From assembly GCA_018712725.1 (NCBI GenBank), contig DVGN01000089.1, forward strand, positions 1 to 33,821: a DNA stretch of 33,821 nt, written 5' to 3'. Source of the DNA: Candidatus Scatosoma pullicola (GTDB lineage Bacteria > Bacillota > Clostridia > Christensenellales > Borkfalkiaceae). The position numbers and the translations under genes are program-made. This document shows positions 1 to 7,149 of this stretch, piece by piece. The notes beneath the pieces are model-generated. The model saw only the letters and a list, made by a program, of their open reading frames with translations. It did no database searches and was not told where the DNA came from. Numbering within the stretch: the stretch's first letter is position 1; each line of letters starts with the position of its first letter.

Positions 1-495
1 CGCCGCGGCGATCTTCTCTGCCGCGTCCGCCCTGCCAGACGTGCTTCCGACGATCGTGACGCCGAATCCGCCGTGGCGGGTGCGCCCCCCGCCGAGATTG
101 ACCGCGTTGTGCTTGCTCGTCCCGATGAGGACGTTTTCCGGGCGAACGTATTTCGCCACTTTCCGGTCGTTCCCCGCCCCGTTCTGCAAGGTGAGGACGA
201 GGGTATCTTCGCCGAACAGCGCCCTGTTTTCCGCGAGCGCCGAATCCGTGTTCGTACTCTTGACGAACACGATGACGAGATCCGCCTTCTCCCTGCATTC
301 GCCCGAAAGGCATGCCGAAATATTTTCTTTATACGTCTTTTCCGAACCGTCCGTCTCGACGATGCGGATCCCCTTTTCCGCGATCGCCTCCGCCTGCGGG
401 CGATAGGAATCGATCATGATCACCTTGTTTTCGGCGCTGAGATACCCGCCGTACAGGCAGCCCATCGCCCCCGCGCCGATCACCGCGATTGTCAT
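1..495 (-). CDS. panE: 2-dehydropantoate 2-reductase (ketopantoate reductase), 3' part cut by window edge
   Basis: The first 165 residues are present and the frame runs off the window at base 1. The product starts MTIAVIGAGAMGCLYGG, the N-terminal Rossmann glycine motif (G7, G9, G12) of ketopantoate reductases. A lysine in FVKSTNT (K79) and the LQNGAGN motif (N105) sit where the family has its catalytic lysine and substrate-binding asparagine. The family reduces ketopantoate to pantoate with NADPH for pantothenate and CoA synthesis in the cytosol; some relatives act on other 2-oxo acids. A strong ribosome site (AAGGAGG) lies 6-7 bases upstream of the ATG. The gene is separated from yebC by a terminator-like hairpin, so it probably has its own promoter, which I could not place convincingly. 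Confidence 0.9.
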   Translation of the reverse strand, partial: MTIAVIGAGAMGCLYGGYLSAENKVIMIDSYRPQAEAIAEKGIRIVETDGSEKTYKENISACLSGECREKADLVIVFVKSTNTDSALAENRALFGEDTLVLTLQNGAGNDRKVAKYVRPENVLIGTSKHNAVNLGGGRTRHGGFGVTIVGSTSGRADAAEKIAAA

Positions 496-550
496 AGATA
501 AGATCCTCCTTTGTATAGCGATATTTTTCAGAATTTCAGAAAGGCGGCAA

Positions 551-583
551 AACAAAAACGACGTCGGATAGGCGCCGTTTTTT
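551..583 (-). terminator. Intrinsic terminator after yebC (possibly bidirectional)
   Basis: Read on the minus strand, AACGGCG and CGTCGTT form a 7-pair stem (one G-T pair), followed by a T-rich tail (TTTGTTTT). It lies just past the yebC stop and before panE. The plus strand also shows a short T run, so it could work both ways. Confidence 0.65.
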
Positions 584-595
584 ACTTGCGGTCGG

Positions 596-1390
596 TTATT
601 CCTCTTCGTCGTCGGGCAGGTCGACGTTGTGATAGACTTCCTGCACGTCGTCCAGCTCTTCGAGCGCTTCGAGCATGTTTTCGAACGTCTTGACCTTGTC
701 CGCGGGAAGGGTGATCTTATTCTGCGGGATCATCGCCACTTCCGCCTGCACGAATCTGATTTTCGGCTCCTCTTCGTCGTTGCGGCGGGACTTGGGCGCG
801 GCCGCCATGAGTTCCTTGTTCTTCTCTTCGAGATATTTCCGGACGTCGGAAAAGGCTTCGGGCGTCGTGAAGATCTCGTACACGTCGTCGCCCGCGACCA
901 CGTCGTCCGCACCCGCTTCCAGGGCGTATTCCGTCATCGTGTCTTCATCGAGTTCCACCGTCCGCTCGATGACGATATATCCCTTGTTGTCGAAATTGTA
1001 GGAGACGCAGCCGGTGTTGCCCATCGATCCGCCGTGCTTGCCCATGACCGCGCGCACGTCGCTCGCCGTGCGGTTGTTGTTGTCCGTCAGCGTCTTGATG
1101 ATGACGGCGGAACCCGCGGGACCGTATCCTTCGTAGGTGAGTTCCTTGTAATCGGAGCCGCTCATCTCGCCCGCCGCTTTCTTGATGCTGCGCATGATGT
1201 TGTCGTTGGGCATATTGGCGGCCTTCGCCTTGGCGATGATGTCCGCCAGCTTGCTGTTGGTGTCGGGGTTGGGATTATTCTTCGCCGCCACGGCGATCTC
1301 TCTGCCGAGTTTGGTGAAAATACGGCCTCTCGCCGCGTCCGCCTTGCCCTTTTTTGCCTGTATGTTGTGCCATTTGCTGTGTCCTGACAT
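596..1390 (-). CDS. yebC: YebC/PmpR/TACO1-family protein
   Basis: The 264-residue product begins MSGHSKWHNIQAKKGK, the highly conserved N-terminus of the YebC/TACO1 family, which fixes the start at 1390 although the frame stays open further upstream. GAGGAG lies 8 bases before the ATG. The usual three-domain architecture is visible: N-terminal helices, then YEGYGPAGSAVIIKTLTDN, then a C-terminal domain ending in an acidic tail (DLPDDEEE). Members were first described as transcription regulators; recent work on some homologues points to helping ribosomes through difficult peptide stretches, so the exact role here is open. The protein is slightly longer than the typical ~240-250 residues because of a charged insert (KSRRNDEEEP) near residue 200. 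It is the last gene of the infC operon, 17 bases after the methyltransferase gene. Confidence 0.93.
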   Translation of the reverse strand: MSGHSKWHNIQAKKGKADAARGRIFTKLGREIAVAAKNNPNPDTNSKLADIIAKAKAANMPNDNIMRSIKKAAGEMSGSDYKELTYEGYGPAGSAVIIKTLTDNNNRTASDVRAVMGKHGGSMGNTGCVSYNFDNKGYIVIERTVELDEDTMTEYALEAGADDVVAGDDVYEIFTTPEAFSDVRKYLEEKNKELMAAAPKSRRNDEEEPKIRFVQAEVAMIPQNKITLPADKVKTFENMLEALEELDDVQEVYHNVDLPDDEEE

Positions 1391-1407
1391 AATTTCACTC
1401 CTCTTTC

Positions 1408-2145
1408 TTACTTTGTAAATTGCTCTCTTTTCAGCGCGTACATCGCGATGCCCGCCGCGACCGCCGCGTTCAGGCTCTCCTGTTCGGGGCGCATGGGAAT
1501 TTTCAGGCGCGCCGCTGCCCTTGCAAAGACCTCTTCCGAAATGCCGTTCGCCTCGTTGCCGACGGCGAGCGCGAAGACTGCGGGCGGGGAAAAGGAAAAG
1601 ATGTTTTCTCCTTCCATGTCCGCCGCAAAGACGGGAATCCCTTCCAGCGTTTGAAGGATTTCCGCGCGCGGCGCGATGTACAATTCGGTGAAAAAAATGC
1701 CGCTCATGCTCGCGCGGACGCTCTTGGGCGACCACGGATCGGTGCAGTCGGCGAGATATAACTGCTTATATCCCGCCGCGCTGGCGGTGCGGATGATCGC
1801 GCCCATGTTGCCGGGATCGGAAACGCCGTCTAAAAGCAGACAGCTCCCTTGGGGGGGACGAAGCGTGCGCCGCGGAATGCGCACCCGGCAGAGAATTCCC
1901 TGCGGGGTCTTTTCGTCGGACAGGAGGCGGAAAAGCCCGTCGGAAACCCGTACGGCGTCTTCGGGCAGTTCTCCGCGATAGCTCTCCGAAGCGATCACCC
2001 GTTCCGTCTCCATGCCGCTTTTCAGGCATTCCGACGCCATCTTGGCGCCTTCGACGAGAAAAAGCCCCGTCTCCTTCCTGCCCTTTTTCTCTTTCAGGGA
2101 AAGGGTTTCCCGAATGAGCGGATTGCTTTTTGATGTCAAAATCAT
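1408..2145 (-). CDS. TrmH/SpoU-family RNA 2'-O-ribose methyltransferase
   Basis: The 245-residue SPOUT-fold methyltransferase has an N-terminal SpoU substrate-binding domain (NPLIRETLSLKEKKGR, then LFLVEG) and a C-terminal knotted domain. The three family motifs are visible: DPGNMGAIIRTASAAG (motif 1), ALAVGNEANGIS (motif 2) and IPMRPEQESLNAAVAAGIAMY-like (motif 3). The family methylates ribose 2'-OH groups of 23S rRNA or tRNA using S-adenosylmethionine. The target cannot be told from sequence alone. The arrangement rplT then TrmH-family gene is common in Clostridia. The ribosome site is weak (GCAGAG), and a hairpin with a T run lies between rplT and this gene, so expression is probably lower than that of the ribosomal protein genes. 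Confidence 0.9.
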   Translation of the reverse strand: MILTSKSNPLIRETLSLKEKKGRKETGLFLVEGAKMASECLKSGMETERVIASESYRGELPEDAVRVSDGLFRLLSDEKTPQGILCRVRIPRRTLRPPQGSCLLLDGVSDPGNMGAIIRTASAAGYKQLYLADCTDPWSPKSVRASMSGIFFTELYIAPRAEILQTLEGIPVFAADMEGENIFSFSPPAVFALAVGNEANGISEEVFARAAARLKIPMRPEQESLNAAVAAGIAMYALKREQFTK

Positions 2146-2151
2146 CTCTGC

Positions 2152-2192
2152 AAAAAAACGAAAAGCCCTTTACGGATAAAAGGCTTTTCGGA
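2152..2192 (-). terminator. Hairpin with T run between rplT and the methyltransferase gene
   Basis: On the minus strand CGAAAAGCC pairs with GGCTTTTCG (9 pairs, extended by AAAG/CTTT-type pairing) and is followed directly by GTTTTTTT. It sits 6 bases after the rplT stop and before the next start, so it is a likely partial terminator reducing read-through into the downstream genes. Confidence 0.8.
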
Positions 2193-2198
2193 CTGCGG

Positions 2199-2549
2199 TC
2201 AAAGAGCCGCCTTCGCCTTTTCCGCAAGCTGCGCGAATGCGGGCGCGTCGTTGACGGCAAGATCGGCGAGAATCTTTCTGTTGAGGTTGATGCCGGCGAC
2301 GTTCAGGCCGTGCATCAGTTTGCTGTAAGAAAGTCCGTTGAGCCTCGCCGCGGCGTTGATACGCGCGATCCAGAGCTTGCGGAAATCTCTCTTCCGGCGG
2401 CGTCTGCCGATATAGGCGTAGTTCAGGGACTTCATCACCGCCTGCCGCGCGATGCGGTAGGACTTGCTCTTATTTCCGAAATATCCCTTGGCGAGCTTCA
2501 AGATCTTTCTGCGCTTTTTCAGCGCGTTCACACTTCTTTTGATACGCAT
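2199..2549 (-). CDS. rplT: 50S ribosomal protein L20
   Basis: The 116-residue basic protein starts [15 protein letters not shown] and contains [22 protein letters not shown] and [26 protein letters not shown], which are diagnostic of L20, at normal length. It binds 23S rRNA early in large-subunit assembly. In other bacteria it also represses its own operon by binding the leader RNA. It follows rpmI by 21 bases with a strong AGGAGG ribosome site. Confidence 0.98.
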   Translation of the reverse strand: MRIKRSVNALKKRRKILKLAKGYFGNKSKSYRIARQAVMKSLNYAYIGRRRRKRDFRKLWIARINAAARLNGLSYSKLMHGLNVAGINLNRKILADLAVNDAPAFAQLAEKAKAAL

Positions 2550-2570
2550 GTGTCTCTCCTCCTGTCCTGA

Positions 2571-2771
2571 TTAGTCCTTATACGGGATCATACGTTTGAC
2601 CGTATTTTCCTGAGCCGAAGAGACGAGAGTGCTCTGGCGCAGCGTCCTTCTTCTCTTGCTCGACTTGGTTTCCGCCTTGTGGTTCTTTCCGCCGTGCGGC
2701 CTGTTGACCTTGCCGCTGCCGGTGAGCCAGAAACGCTTTTTTGTTCCGCTGTGGGATTTCTGTTTAGGCAT
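2571..2771 (-). CDS. rpmI: 50S ribosomal protein L35
   Basis: The 66-residue basic protein MPKQKSHSGTKKRFWLTGSG has the L35 hallmark start and the TGSGKVNRPHGGKNH and KRRRTLRQSTLVS segments. GGAGGAC precedes the ATG. The infC-rpmI-rplT order is the conserved bacterial arrangement. A small GC hairpin (CCGCC/GGCGG type, about 2805-2822) lies between the infC stop and this gene, with no T run. Confidence 0.97.
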   Translation of the reverse strand: MPKQKSHSGTKKRFWLTGSGKVNRPHGGKNHKAETKSSKRRRTLRQSTLVSSAQENTVKRMIPYKD

Positions 2772-2835
2772 ATGTTTGTCCTCCGAAAAATTTTTCTTTG
2801 CCGTCGCCGCCCGCAGGCGGACGTGAGATGTTCCG

Positions 2836-3345
2836 TTATTTCGCGGGCGAAAGGATCATCAGGATGTTCCTGCCTTCCGTGACGGGCGCCTTGTCCATCG
2901 TCGCCTTTCCGTCCATCAGGTCGAAAAACCGGCGCATGACGTCCACCCCCATCGCGGAGTGCGCCATCTGCCTGCCGCGCATGCGGATGGATACCTTTAC
3001 CTTGTTCCCCTCCGTGAGAAATTCGATCGCCTTTTTCGCCTTGACGTTCAGATCCCCCACGTCGATGGTCATGGAGAGATAGATCTCTTTCAGTTCCATC
3101 ACCTTCTGGTTCTTCCGGTTCTCCTTTTCCCGCTTCGCCTGCTCGAATTTGAATTTTCCGTAATTCATGATTTTGCAGACGGGCGGCACCGCGTTCGGCG
3201 AGATCTTCACGAGGTCGAGATTTTCCTCTTCCGCGAGATGCAGCGCCTGCTGCGCGCTCATGATCCCCAGCATGTCGCCGTTGGAGGCGATGACCCTGAC
3301 TTCCCTGTCACGGATGTCTCCGTTCAACTGATAGTGCTCTTTAAT
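2836..3345 (-). CDS. infC: Translation initiation factor IF-3, probable ATT start
   Basis: The product (IKEHYQLNGDIRDREVRVI... to ...LMILSPAK) has the IF-3 N-domain, the lysine-rich linker (KFKFEQAKREKENRKNQK) and the C-domain (DLNVKAKKAIEFL, RMRGRQMAHSAMG). IF-3 binds the 30S subunit and checks initiator tRNA and start codon. I chose ATT at 3343-3345: the AGGT at 3354-3357 is 8 bases upstream, the length becomes 169 residues, and infC genes classically use rare ATT-type starts for self-regulation. In-frame alternatives are GTG at 3360, whose upstream sequence is a hairpin without a ribosome site, and ATG at 3426, which lies in the leader and would add a non-conserved N-terminus. Confidence 0.95.
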   Translation of the reverse strand: MKEHYQLNGDIRDREVRVIASNGDMLGIMSAQQALHLAEEENLDLVKISPNAVPPVCKIMNYGKFKFEQAKREKENRKNQKVMELKEIYLSMTIDVGDLNVKAKKAIEFLTEGNKVKVSIRMRGRQMAHSAMGVDVMRRFFDLMDGKATMDKAPVTEGRNILMILSPAK

Positions 3346-3491
3346 GGTAGTGTACCTCACGAAATAATAACGGGTCGCCTTTGCATAAAGCGACCCGCAA
3401 AATCCAATACGATCACGACTTTTCAATCGTCTCCGGATATCGAGCCGCGCCGATTTCCACCGCGCGGCGAGAAGGTTCGCTTCTGCTTAGC
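3346..3491 (-). promoter_or_regulatory. infC operon leader with attenuator-like hairpin (possible L20 leader)
   Basis: About 145 transcribed bases precede infC. They include a GC stem GCCGCGC/GCGCGGC and, just before the ribosome site, CGGGTCGC (3371-3378) pairing perfectly with GCGACCCG (3390-3397), followed by TTATTATTT on the transcript side. Position and form resemble the terminator of the L20-binding leader known in Firmicutes. I cannot confirm the L20 binding elements by eye. Confidence 0.6.
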
Positions 3492-3497
3492 TTTATA

Positions 3498-3526
3498 AGT
3501 ATATAATAACGCCCCGCATTTGTCAA
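3498..3526 (-). promoter_or_regulatory. SigA-type promoter of the infC operon
   Basis: On the minus strand TTGACA (3521-3526) and TATACT (3498-3503) are separated by 17 bases, a near-perfect consensus. Transcription would start near 3491. Confidence 0.85.
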
Positions 3527-3565
3527 GCGTTTTTGCGAACTTTTTCCGGAAATTTTGTCTTTGTT

Positions 3566-3751
3566 TCGTTACATTTTTTTCGCGGAAAAAAATGTAACGA
3601 GGGGACTGCGGAAAAATTATACAGGACTCCTACCTGCGGCACGCCGTGCGGCCGACTGCCGGTTTCTTTCCTATCTCGCCTGCGGCTCGTTTCACCTTGT
3701 TTCCGTTTTTTACAAGGGCAAAAAGAGCATAACAAGTGACGCCCTTTTTGC
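3566..3751. repeat. Hairpin-bounded module A (paralogue of 3841-4044)
   Basis: The left end is a perfect 15-base inverted repeat: TCGTTACATTTTTTT (3566-3580), loop CGCGG, and its complement at 3586-3600. The right end is GCAAAAAGAGC (3718-3728), loop ATAACAAGTGAC (3729-3740), and GCCCTTTTTGC (3741-3751), with 10 of 11 positions pairing. The same plan recurs in module B with an identical 12-base loop and altered but still paired stems. No open frame of coding character is visible inside. It could be a small non-autonomous element with hairpin ends or a structured RNA. Confidence 0.75.
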
Positions 3752-3784
3752 GGATTTATGGCAGCGTTTCTGTTTGTTTTATCG

Positions 3785-3828
3785 GAATCCGGCTTTCTTA
3801 TCCCCTCTGTCACTTCGTGACACCTCCC
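3785..3828. repeat. Short palindrome between modules A and B
   Basis: A segment around CTCTGTCACTTCGTGACACC contains the stem GTCAC/GTGAC around a TTC loop. From memory it resembles small dispersed palindromes common in gut Clostridia genomes. Here it separates the two hairpin-bounded modules and has no T run to suggest a terminator. Confidence 0.4.
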
Positions 3829-3840
3829 CAGAACTTCGTT

Positions 3841-4044
3841 TCGTTAAATTTTTTCAAAGAAAAAATTTAACGAGGTTCAGGCGGAAAATTAAACGGAGAG
3901 ACAACCGCGTGCGCGCGGCATGCGCCGCTAAATCGCGGTTTTCCCTCCCTCTTTGCCCTGTCGGGCAAAGTTCCCTTCCTTTCCGGCTCGGCGCTTCGCA
4001 CCTCGTATAGGCAAAAATCCCATAACAAGTGACGGGATTTTTGC
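3841..4044. repeat. Hairpin-bounded module B (paralogue of 3566-3751)
   Basis: The left end is a perfect 15-base inverted repeat TCGTTAAATTTTTTC (3841-3855), loop AAA, complement at 3859-3873. The right end is GCAAAAATCCC (4011-4021), loop ATAACAAGTGAC (4022-4033), GGGATTTTTGC (4034-4044), a perfect 11-pair stem. The interior holds further stems, for example CTTTGCCC/GGGCAAAG (3951-3958 with 3963-3970) and AACCGCG/CGCGGTT (3903-3909 with 3934-3940). A GAGG and then GCGGAAAA follow the left hairpin in both modules. Confidence 0.75.
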
Positions 4045-4203
4045 GGAACGTTTTACGTTAAAACGCGTAAATACAAGCAAGACACGAAGCCCGCGGATTT
4101 GCCGCCGTGAGTTTACCGCATTGTAAATGAACAAGGCAAAACGCAAGGGCGACAATGTATTGCGTAGTAGATACGCGTTTCGCCTATACAAAGCGAAATG
4201 CCG

Positions 4204-4255
4204 GGCTCCCTTGTGCAAAGGGAGCCGGCTGCCGAATGGCAGCCTGAGGGATTGT
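4204..4255. repeat. Double-hairpin dispersed repeat
   Basis: Two adjoining hairpins: GGCTCCCTT (4204-4212) with AAGGGAGCC (4218-4226), then GGCTGCC (4227-4233), loop GAAT, GGCAGCC (4238-4244), followed by TGAGGGATTGT. The form matches a compact intergenic repeat that I recall as frequent in Clostridia from the gut. It lies 23 bases after the 3' end of the isomerase gene. It has no T run, so it is not an obvious terminator. Confidence 0.6.
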
Positions 4256-4277
4256 CCCCCCGAAGCGGGAAAACGTT

Positions 4278-5126
4278 TTAACCGGCGATTTTTTGACGGA
4301 AGTTCTCTGCGACCGCCGCCATCAGCTTTGCCGCGGCGGGATAGAGCGAGACGGGGAATTTCGGAAGGAAACTGCTCGCTTCCAGCGTAATATCCCCTTG
4401 ATACCCCGCCTTTTTCAACGCTTCGATGACGGGCGCGAAATCGACGGAACGGGTATAAGGCAGGAGGTGTTCGTCGTACACCTTGTCGTTGTCGTGCAGG
4501 TGCATCGCCTGCAATCTGCCGCCCAGCGTTTCGATCATCTGCACGGCGGAGGTATTCAGCCCCGCCATTTCCGCGTGACCGATGTCCAGACAGGCGACGA
4601 ATACGTCGTCGGGCAAAAGGGAGAGATGGCGGAGAAAATCGCCGTGTTCCGAACAGGCAGCCGCGCAGGCATTCGGCGCCCCCTTTTCCCAATTCCACAT
4701 ATTTTCCACACCGATCTTCACCCCCGCGCGGCGGGCAAACGGCTCGAAACGGGCGTAGAGTTCGGCGTTCTGCTCGGCGGAATAATCGTTGCAGGGATGC
4801 ACCACACACACCGCCGCGCCGAGCGCGCCGCTCACTTCGATGGCGCGGACGATCTCGTCGAACATGACGGCGTTAAACGCTTCGTCCCCCGGCCGGACGG
4901 TGGGAAACGGCGCGTGCGTCTGGTTGCAGGAAATTCCGATCGATTCCCCGTACTCGCGGAGTTTTTCCGCTCCGCGAAGATAGTGCGGCTCGTCGATCAG
5001 CCGTTCTCTGTCCCCCCGGAACATGGAAAAATCGTAGGCGTCGAATCCGCCCTCTTTCAGGAGGCGCAGAACATCGCGATTTTCCCCGTAGGGGCGGAAG
5101 GAACTGATCTCCGTGGAAATTTTCAT
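4278..5126 (-). CDS. Sugar phosphate isomerase/epimerase-like TIM-barrel protein
   Basis: The 282-residue product belongs to the xylose-isomerase-like TIM-barrel superfamily (AP endonuclease 2 fold). Candidate metal ligands are seen in order: THAPFP, VVHPCND, the glutamate of GVENMWNWE, CLDIGHAEMAG (D, H, E), MHLHDND and the glutamate of ITLEASSF near the C-terminus. Members isomerise or epimerise sugars or sugar acids in the cytosol; the substrate cannot be read from the sequence. It starts 16 bases after the thrS stop with a clear GGAGAA ribosome site, so it is probably co-transcribed with thrS under threonine T-box control. No clear functional link to threonine is apparent. Confidence 0.82.
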   Translation of the reverse strand: MKISTEISSFRPYGENRDVLRLLKEGGFDAYDFSMFRGDRERLIDEPHYLRGAEKLREYGESIGISCNQTHAPFPTVRPGDEAFNAVMFDEIVRAIEVSGALGAAVCVVHPCNDYSAEQNAELYARFEPFARRAGVKIGVENMWNWEKGAPNACAAACSEHGDFLRHLSLLPDDVFVACLDIGHAEMAGLNTSAVQMIETLGGRLQAMHLHDNDKVYDEHLLPYTRSVDFAPVIEALKKAGYQGDITLEASSFLPKFPVSLYPAAAKLMAAVAENFRQKIAG

Positions 5127-5142
5127 CTCTTCGTTCTCCTTT

Positions 5143-7050
5143 TCAGAAAGCCGTTTTCTCCGCGATTTCCCTCTTCACCTGAGCGATGAATTCGTCTGCG
5201 GGGACGGCGCCCGTGTCCCCCTTGTCCCGGCGGCGCACGGAGACCGAGCCGTCCGCAGCCTCCTTCTCGCCGACGACGAGCATATACGGCACCTTTTCCA
5301 TCTGCGCTTCGCGGATCTTGTAGCCGATCTTTTCGTTTCTCGAATCGAGTTCGGCGCGGATGCCCGCCTCCTTCATCTTTTTATACAGCTCTTCGGCATA
5401 CGCCTGCTGCTTTTCGGTGATGGGCAGGATCTTGACCTGTACGGGCGAGAGCCAGACGGGGAATTTGCCCGCGTAATGCTCGATGAGGATGCCGATAAAC
5501 CGCTCGATGGAGCCGAATACGACGCGGTGCACCATGATGGGACGGTGTTTCTGTCCGTCTTCGCCGACGTATTCCATTTCGAACCGCTGCGGGAGCTGGA
5601 AGTCGAGCTGGATGGTGCCGCACTGCCAGGTGCGCCCGATGGAATCTTCGAGATGGAAATCGATCTTGGGGCCGTAGAAAGCGCCGTCCCCTTCGTTGAC
5701 CGTATAATTTATCTTCATCTCTTCCAGGGCATGGCGGAGGGCTTCGGTGGCGAGATTCCAGTCTTCGTCGCTCCCCATGCTGTTGTCGGGGCGGGTGGAC
5801 AGTTCGACGTGATACTTGAACCCGAACAGGGTATAGACTTCGTTGATGAGGCGCACCACTCCCTTGATTTCGTCCGTGATCTGATCGGGCGTCATGAAGA
5901 TGTGCGCGTCGTCCTGCGTGAAACAGCGCACGCGGAAGAGTCCGTGCAGCTGCCCGGATTTCTCGTGGCGGTGGACGAGTCCGAGTTCGCCCATGCGGAT
6001 GGGCAGATCCTTATAGCTGTGCGGCTCCGTCTTGTACACGAGAATGCCGCCCGGGCAGTTCATGGGCTTGATCGCATAGTCCTCCCCGTCGATTTTGGTC
6101 GTGTACATGTTTTCTTTATAGTGATCCCAATGCCCGGAAGTTTCCCAGAGCGAACGGCTCAGAATGACGGGCGTGGACACTTCCACGTACCCTTCGCGGT
6201 CGTGGATCTGCCGCCAATAGTCTATGAGTGTGTTTTTCAGGACCATGCCGTGGGGCAGGAAGAAGGGAAAGCCCTTCCCTTCGTTGAGGATGGTGAAGAG
6301 TTTGAGTTCCTTGCCGAGTTTGGTATGATCACGCTTTTTCGCCTCTTCGAGCATGGTGAAATAGGCTTCCATCTCGTCCTTTTTGGCGAACGCCGTGCCG
6401 TAGATGCGGGTGAGCATCTTGTTGTGCTCGTCCCCCCGCCAATAGGCGCCCGCGATGCCGGTCAGGCGGAACGCCTTGATCTTGCCCGTGGAAGGCAGAT
6501 GAGGCCCGCGGCAGAGGTCGGTGAAATTGCCCTGTTTGTAGAAGGAAATTTCCTCCCCTTCGGGCAGGTCGCGGATGAGCTCCACCTTGTAATTTTCGTC
6601 ATACCCCTCCATGAGTTCGATCGCCTTGTCCCGGGGGAGGGTAAACCGCTCGACGGGCAGATTGCTCTTGATGATCTTCTGCATTTCCGCTTCGATTTTG
6701 GCGAGGTCGTCCTTGGTGATGGGAGTCACGAAATCGATGTCGTAATAGAAGCCGTTTTCGATGACGGGACCGATGGCGAGCTTGCAGGTGGGATAGATGG
6801 TTTTCAGCGCCTGCGCCAGGACGTGCGCGCAGGTATGGCGGTAGACGTGCAGCCCCTCCTTGTCTTTCAGCGTGATGATCTCCAGCGAATCGCCGTCCGA
6901 AAGGACGTGGGAGAGATCGACCTCCTTCCCGTTCACCTTGGCGCACACGGCGTTTCGCGCGAGCCCTTCGGAAATAGCCGACGCCGCCCGCAGGCAGGTG
7001 GCGCCATCCGAAAGCGCCAGCTTGTCCCCGTTTTTCAGAATGATTTCCAT
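5143..7050 (-). CDS. thrS: Threonine--tRNA ligase
   Basis: The 635-residue product has the full ThrRS layout: an N-terminal TGS domain (1 to about 60), a second editing-type domain containing HTCAHVLAQALKTIYP, the class II catalytic core and a C-terminal anticodon-binding domain starting near SPVQVKILPI. Motif 2 is visible as GLVHRHEKSGQLHGLFRVR followed by FTQDDAHIF, and motif 3 as GSIERFIGILIEHYAG. CPGG in KPMNCPGGILVYK and later histidines supply the catalytic zinc site. It charges tRNA-Thr with threonine and clears mischarged serine. CGGAGG precedes the ATG. A T-box leader and SigA promoter lie immediately upstream. Confidence 0.97.
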   Translation of the reverse strand: MEIILKNGDKLALSDGATCLRAASAISEGLARNAVCAKVNGKEVDLSHVLSDGDSLEIITLKDKEGLHVYRHTCAHVLAQALKTIYPTCKLAIGPVIENGFYYDIDFVTPITKDDLAKIEAEMQKIIKSNLPVERFTLPRDKAIELMEGYDENYKVELIRDLPEGEEISFYKQGNFTDLCRGPHLPSTGKIKAFRLTGIAGAYWRGDEHNKMLTRIYGTAFAKKDEMEAYFTMLEEAKKRDHTKLGKELKLFTILNEGKGFPFFLPHGMVLKNTLIDYWRQIHDREGYVEVSTPVILSRSLWETSGHWDHYKENMYTTKIDGEDYAIKPMNCPGGILVYKTEPHSYKDLPIRMGELGLVHRHEKSGQLHGLFRVRCFTQDDAHIFMTPDQITDEIKGVVRLINEVYTLFGFKYHVELSTRPDNSMGSDEDWNLATEALRHALEEMKINYTVNEGDGAFYGPKIDFHLEDSIGRTWQCGTIQLDFQLPQRFEMEYVGEDGQKHRPIMVHRVVFGSIERFIGILIEHYAGKFPVWLSPVQVKILPITEKQQAYAEELYKKMKEAGIRAELDSRNEKIGYKIREAQMEKVPYMLVVGEKEAADGSVSVRRRDKGDTGAVPADEFIAQVKREIAEKTAF

Positions 7051-7104
7051 ATGAGAATCCTCCGTATTTCGTATCCGTTTTTTGTCTTTTTTTCTTTCGG
7101 GTAT

Positions 7105-7149
7105 AAAAAAATCCTCAAACTCCGCCCTTTCGGGCGAATGAGTTTAAGG
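7105..7149 (-). terminator. T-box terminator hairpin
   Basis: On the minus strand CCTTAAACTCATTCGCCC and GGGCGGAGTTTGAGG pair around a GAAA loop and are followed by ATTTTTTT. The left arm overlaps the side that would pair in the antiterminator downstream of the T-box sequence. Confidence 0.92.

Noticed and set aside
1391-1735. Upstream extension of yebC
   Set aside because: It overlaps the methyltransferase gene in another frame, and the conserved MSGHSKW start is at 1390.
3301-3426. CRISPR or phage attachment site around the hairpins
   Set aside because: No regularly spaced identical repeats, integrase or tRNA gene are present anywhere in the window.
4045-4203. Search for a tRNA or other RNA gene in the gap after module B
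   Set aside because: Only short palindromes such as GTTTTACGTTAAAAC were seen. No cloverleaf, rRNA or other RNA pattern could be built.
3928-4809. Minus-strand frame of 293 codons running from the isomerase gene into the repeat gap
   Set aside because: It is out of frame with the isomerase, Arg-rich, and crosses the hairpin repeats; no ribosome site or domain.
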